64,000 bases of DNA, taken from assembly GCA_003132665.1 (NCBI GenBank), contig PKYN01000015.1, positions 76,188-140,187 on the forward strand, in the 5' to 3' direction. Shown piece by piece: positions 63,363 through 64,000 of the stretch. This stretch comes from Actinomycetota bacterium (lineage in GTDB: Bacteria; Actinomycetota; Thermoleophilia; Gaiellales; Gaiellaceae). Made by a program: the position numbers and the translations under genes. The notes below the pieces were generated by a model. The model saw nothing but the letters and a program-made list of their open reading frames with translations, searched no databases and was not told the origin of the DNA. How positions within the stretch are numbered: the first letter of the stretch is position 1; each line of letters opens with the position of its first letter.

Positions 63363-64000
63363 GTGCGAAAGTACCTCGCGAAAAAGCTGATCACCTACGG
63401 CATTACGCTTTTTGCCGCAGTCACAATCGACTGGACAATTCCGCACCTGATGCCGGGCGATCCGATTCAGACGCTCATGGCGACGTTGCAGGTCTCGAAC
63501 GAGAAGACGTACTGGGCGATTTACAATTCCATTGCCAAAGCGTTTCGAACCGATCTACCGCTCTGGAAGCAGTACTACTACTTCTGGTCATTGCTCCTCC
63601 ACGGCAACCTTGGCTTCAGCATCATCAACTACCCGACCAAGGTCACCACACTCATCTTCAACTGCGCCCCGTACACGCTCGGGCTGCTGCTTCCGGCGAT
63701 CTTGCTGAGCTGGTACGCAGGCAACAAGGTCGGGGCGATGGCAGCGCGCACAAAGGTGCTCGACAACACGGCGCTTCCTGTCTCCTACGCGCTCACCTCG
63801 ACTCCTTACAACTGGATCGCGATGATCATGGTCTGGTTTCTTGCACTCACCTTCAGGGTCTTCCCGACCAGCGGCGCCTACGACCCGACCCAGATTCCGG
63901 GCTGGTCATGGGGCTTCATCGGCAGCCTGGCCTATCACTGGTTCCTTCCCTTCTTTTCGATCTTCATCGTTACCTTCGGCGGTTGGGCGATCGGGATGCG
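63363..64000 (+). CDS. peptide-type ABC transporter permease (DppB/OppB-like), partial
   Basis: The GTG at 63363 has AGGAGA six bases upstream. The visible 212 residues begin VRKYLAKKLITYGITLF and contain PGDPIQTL near residue 40 (the PGDP motif of DppB-type permeases), HGNLGFSIINYP and several membrane segments. It likely forms the first permease of an oligopeptide or dipeptide importer that continues past the window. Confidence 0.9.
   Translation, partial: MRKYLAKKLITYGITLFAAVTIDWTIPHLMPGDPIQTLMATLQVSNEKTYWAIYNSIAKAFRTDLPLWKQYYYFWSLLLHGNLGFSIINYPTKVTTLIFNCAPYTLGLLLPAILLSWYAGNKVGAMAARTKVLDNTALPVSYALTSTPYNWIAMIMVWFLALTFRVFPTSGAYDPTQIPGWSWGFIGSLAYHWFLPFFSIFIVTFGGWAIGM

Overview
The window is high-GC, densely coded bacterial DNA with short intergenic gaps and many GTG/TTG starts. 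Gene content (WhiG/FliA-type sigma factor next to an HD-GYP protein, B12-dependent ribonucleotide reductase, kdpF-kdpABC-kdpDE, class II DAHP synthase, MarP-like CvpA-protease, DUF1059 and DUF5661 proteins, SLH-NlpC/P60 protein) points to an actinomycetote. Class Thermoleophilia (Solirubrobacterales/Gaiellales) is my best guess, but that is an inference and no rRNA is present to test it.

Layout. 0-12 kb: a cut-off RibD-C/DHFR-type reductase, an ArsC-like phosphatase, then an export and redox block. This block holds MsrA, a very large secreted M4 metalloprotease with five Calx-beta repeats, a zinc-less MsrB, a secreted S8 protease whose 5' end is broken, and a glutaredoxin/GST-N protein, followed by a flavodoxin-domain protein and small proteins. 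10.8-16.3 kb: TrpB2, DUF1059 protein, MFS transporter, SDR, SRPBCC protein, tRNA-Asp. 16.6-24.9 kb: MarP-like protease, a huge acidic repeat-containing membrane protein, the sigma factor, a receiver-HD-GYP protein and a degenerate CheB, which together look like a signalling or motility island. 24.9-30.8 kb: ABC-2 exporter, Na+/Ca2+ exchanger-type antiporter, cysK-cysE and a VOC protein. 30.8-38.2 kb: mixed regulators (PAS-GAF, PadR, XRE-TPR, a chimeric receiver protein) and enzymes. 38.3-49.1 kb: nrdJ and a complete kdp operon on the minus strand, preceded by an additional predicted small membrane protein gene. 49.2-54.3 kb: epimerase, tmk, DNA polymerase III delta' and a hybrid histidine kinase. 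54.2-57.5 kb: a plastic zone with three structured repeat copies, two secreted or carbohydrate-active proteins, tRNA-Thr and an integrase relic. 57.6-64 kb: cell-wall and secreted proteins, a PfkB kinase, DAHP synthase and the start of a peptide-type ABC permease.

The most unusual signal is an intergenic repeat family of about 190-280 bp with four copies in the window (16307-16575 on the minus strand; 54221-54486, 55335-55613 and 56919-57105 on the plus strand). Each copy has a GAAAGTC-type stem-loop whose arms vary in a compensatory way, a second compensatory stem-loop, and a nearly invariant core of about 42 nt that can fold as an H-type pseudoknot. Three copies end with a third GAAAGTC stem-loop. 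Two copies lie just upstream of tRNA genes in the same orientation, and two supply the last codons of the preceding gene. The architecture resembles a non-autonomous hairpin-ended element (REPIN or IS200/IS605-derived type) or a structured RNA; I do not recognise it as a described family. A second, smaller family of stem-loops sharing the loop ATGCGGC lies at 18083-18208.

Other points of note are an S8 protease broken by an in-frame stop plus a frameshift, a CheB-like protein lacking its catalytic His, ten RFHLFRHE-like motifs in an acidic membrane protein, a 25-residue membrane ORF with a perfect Shine-Dalgarno, and a probable additional small gene at the head of the kdp operon.
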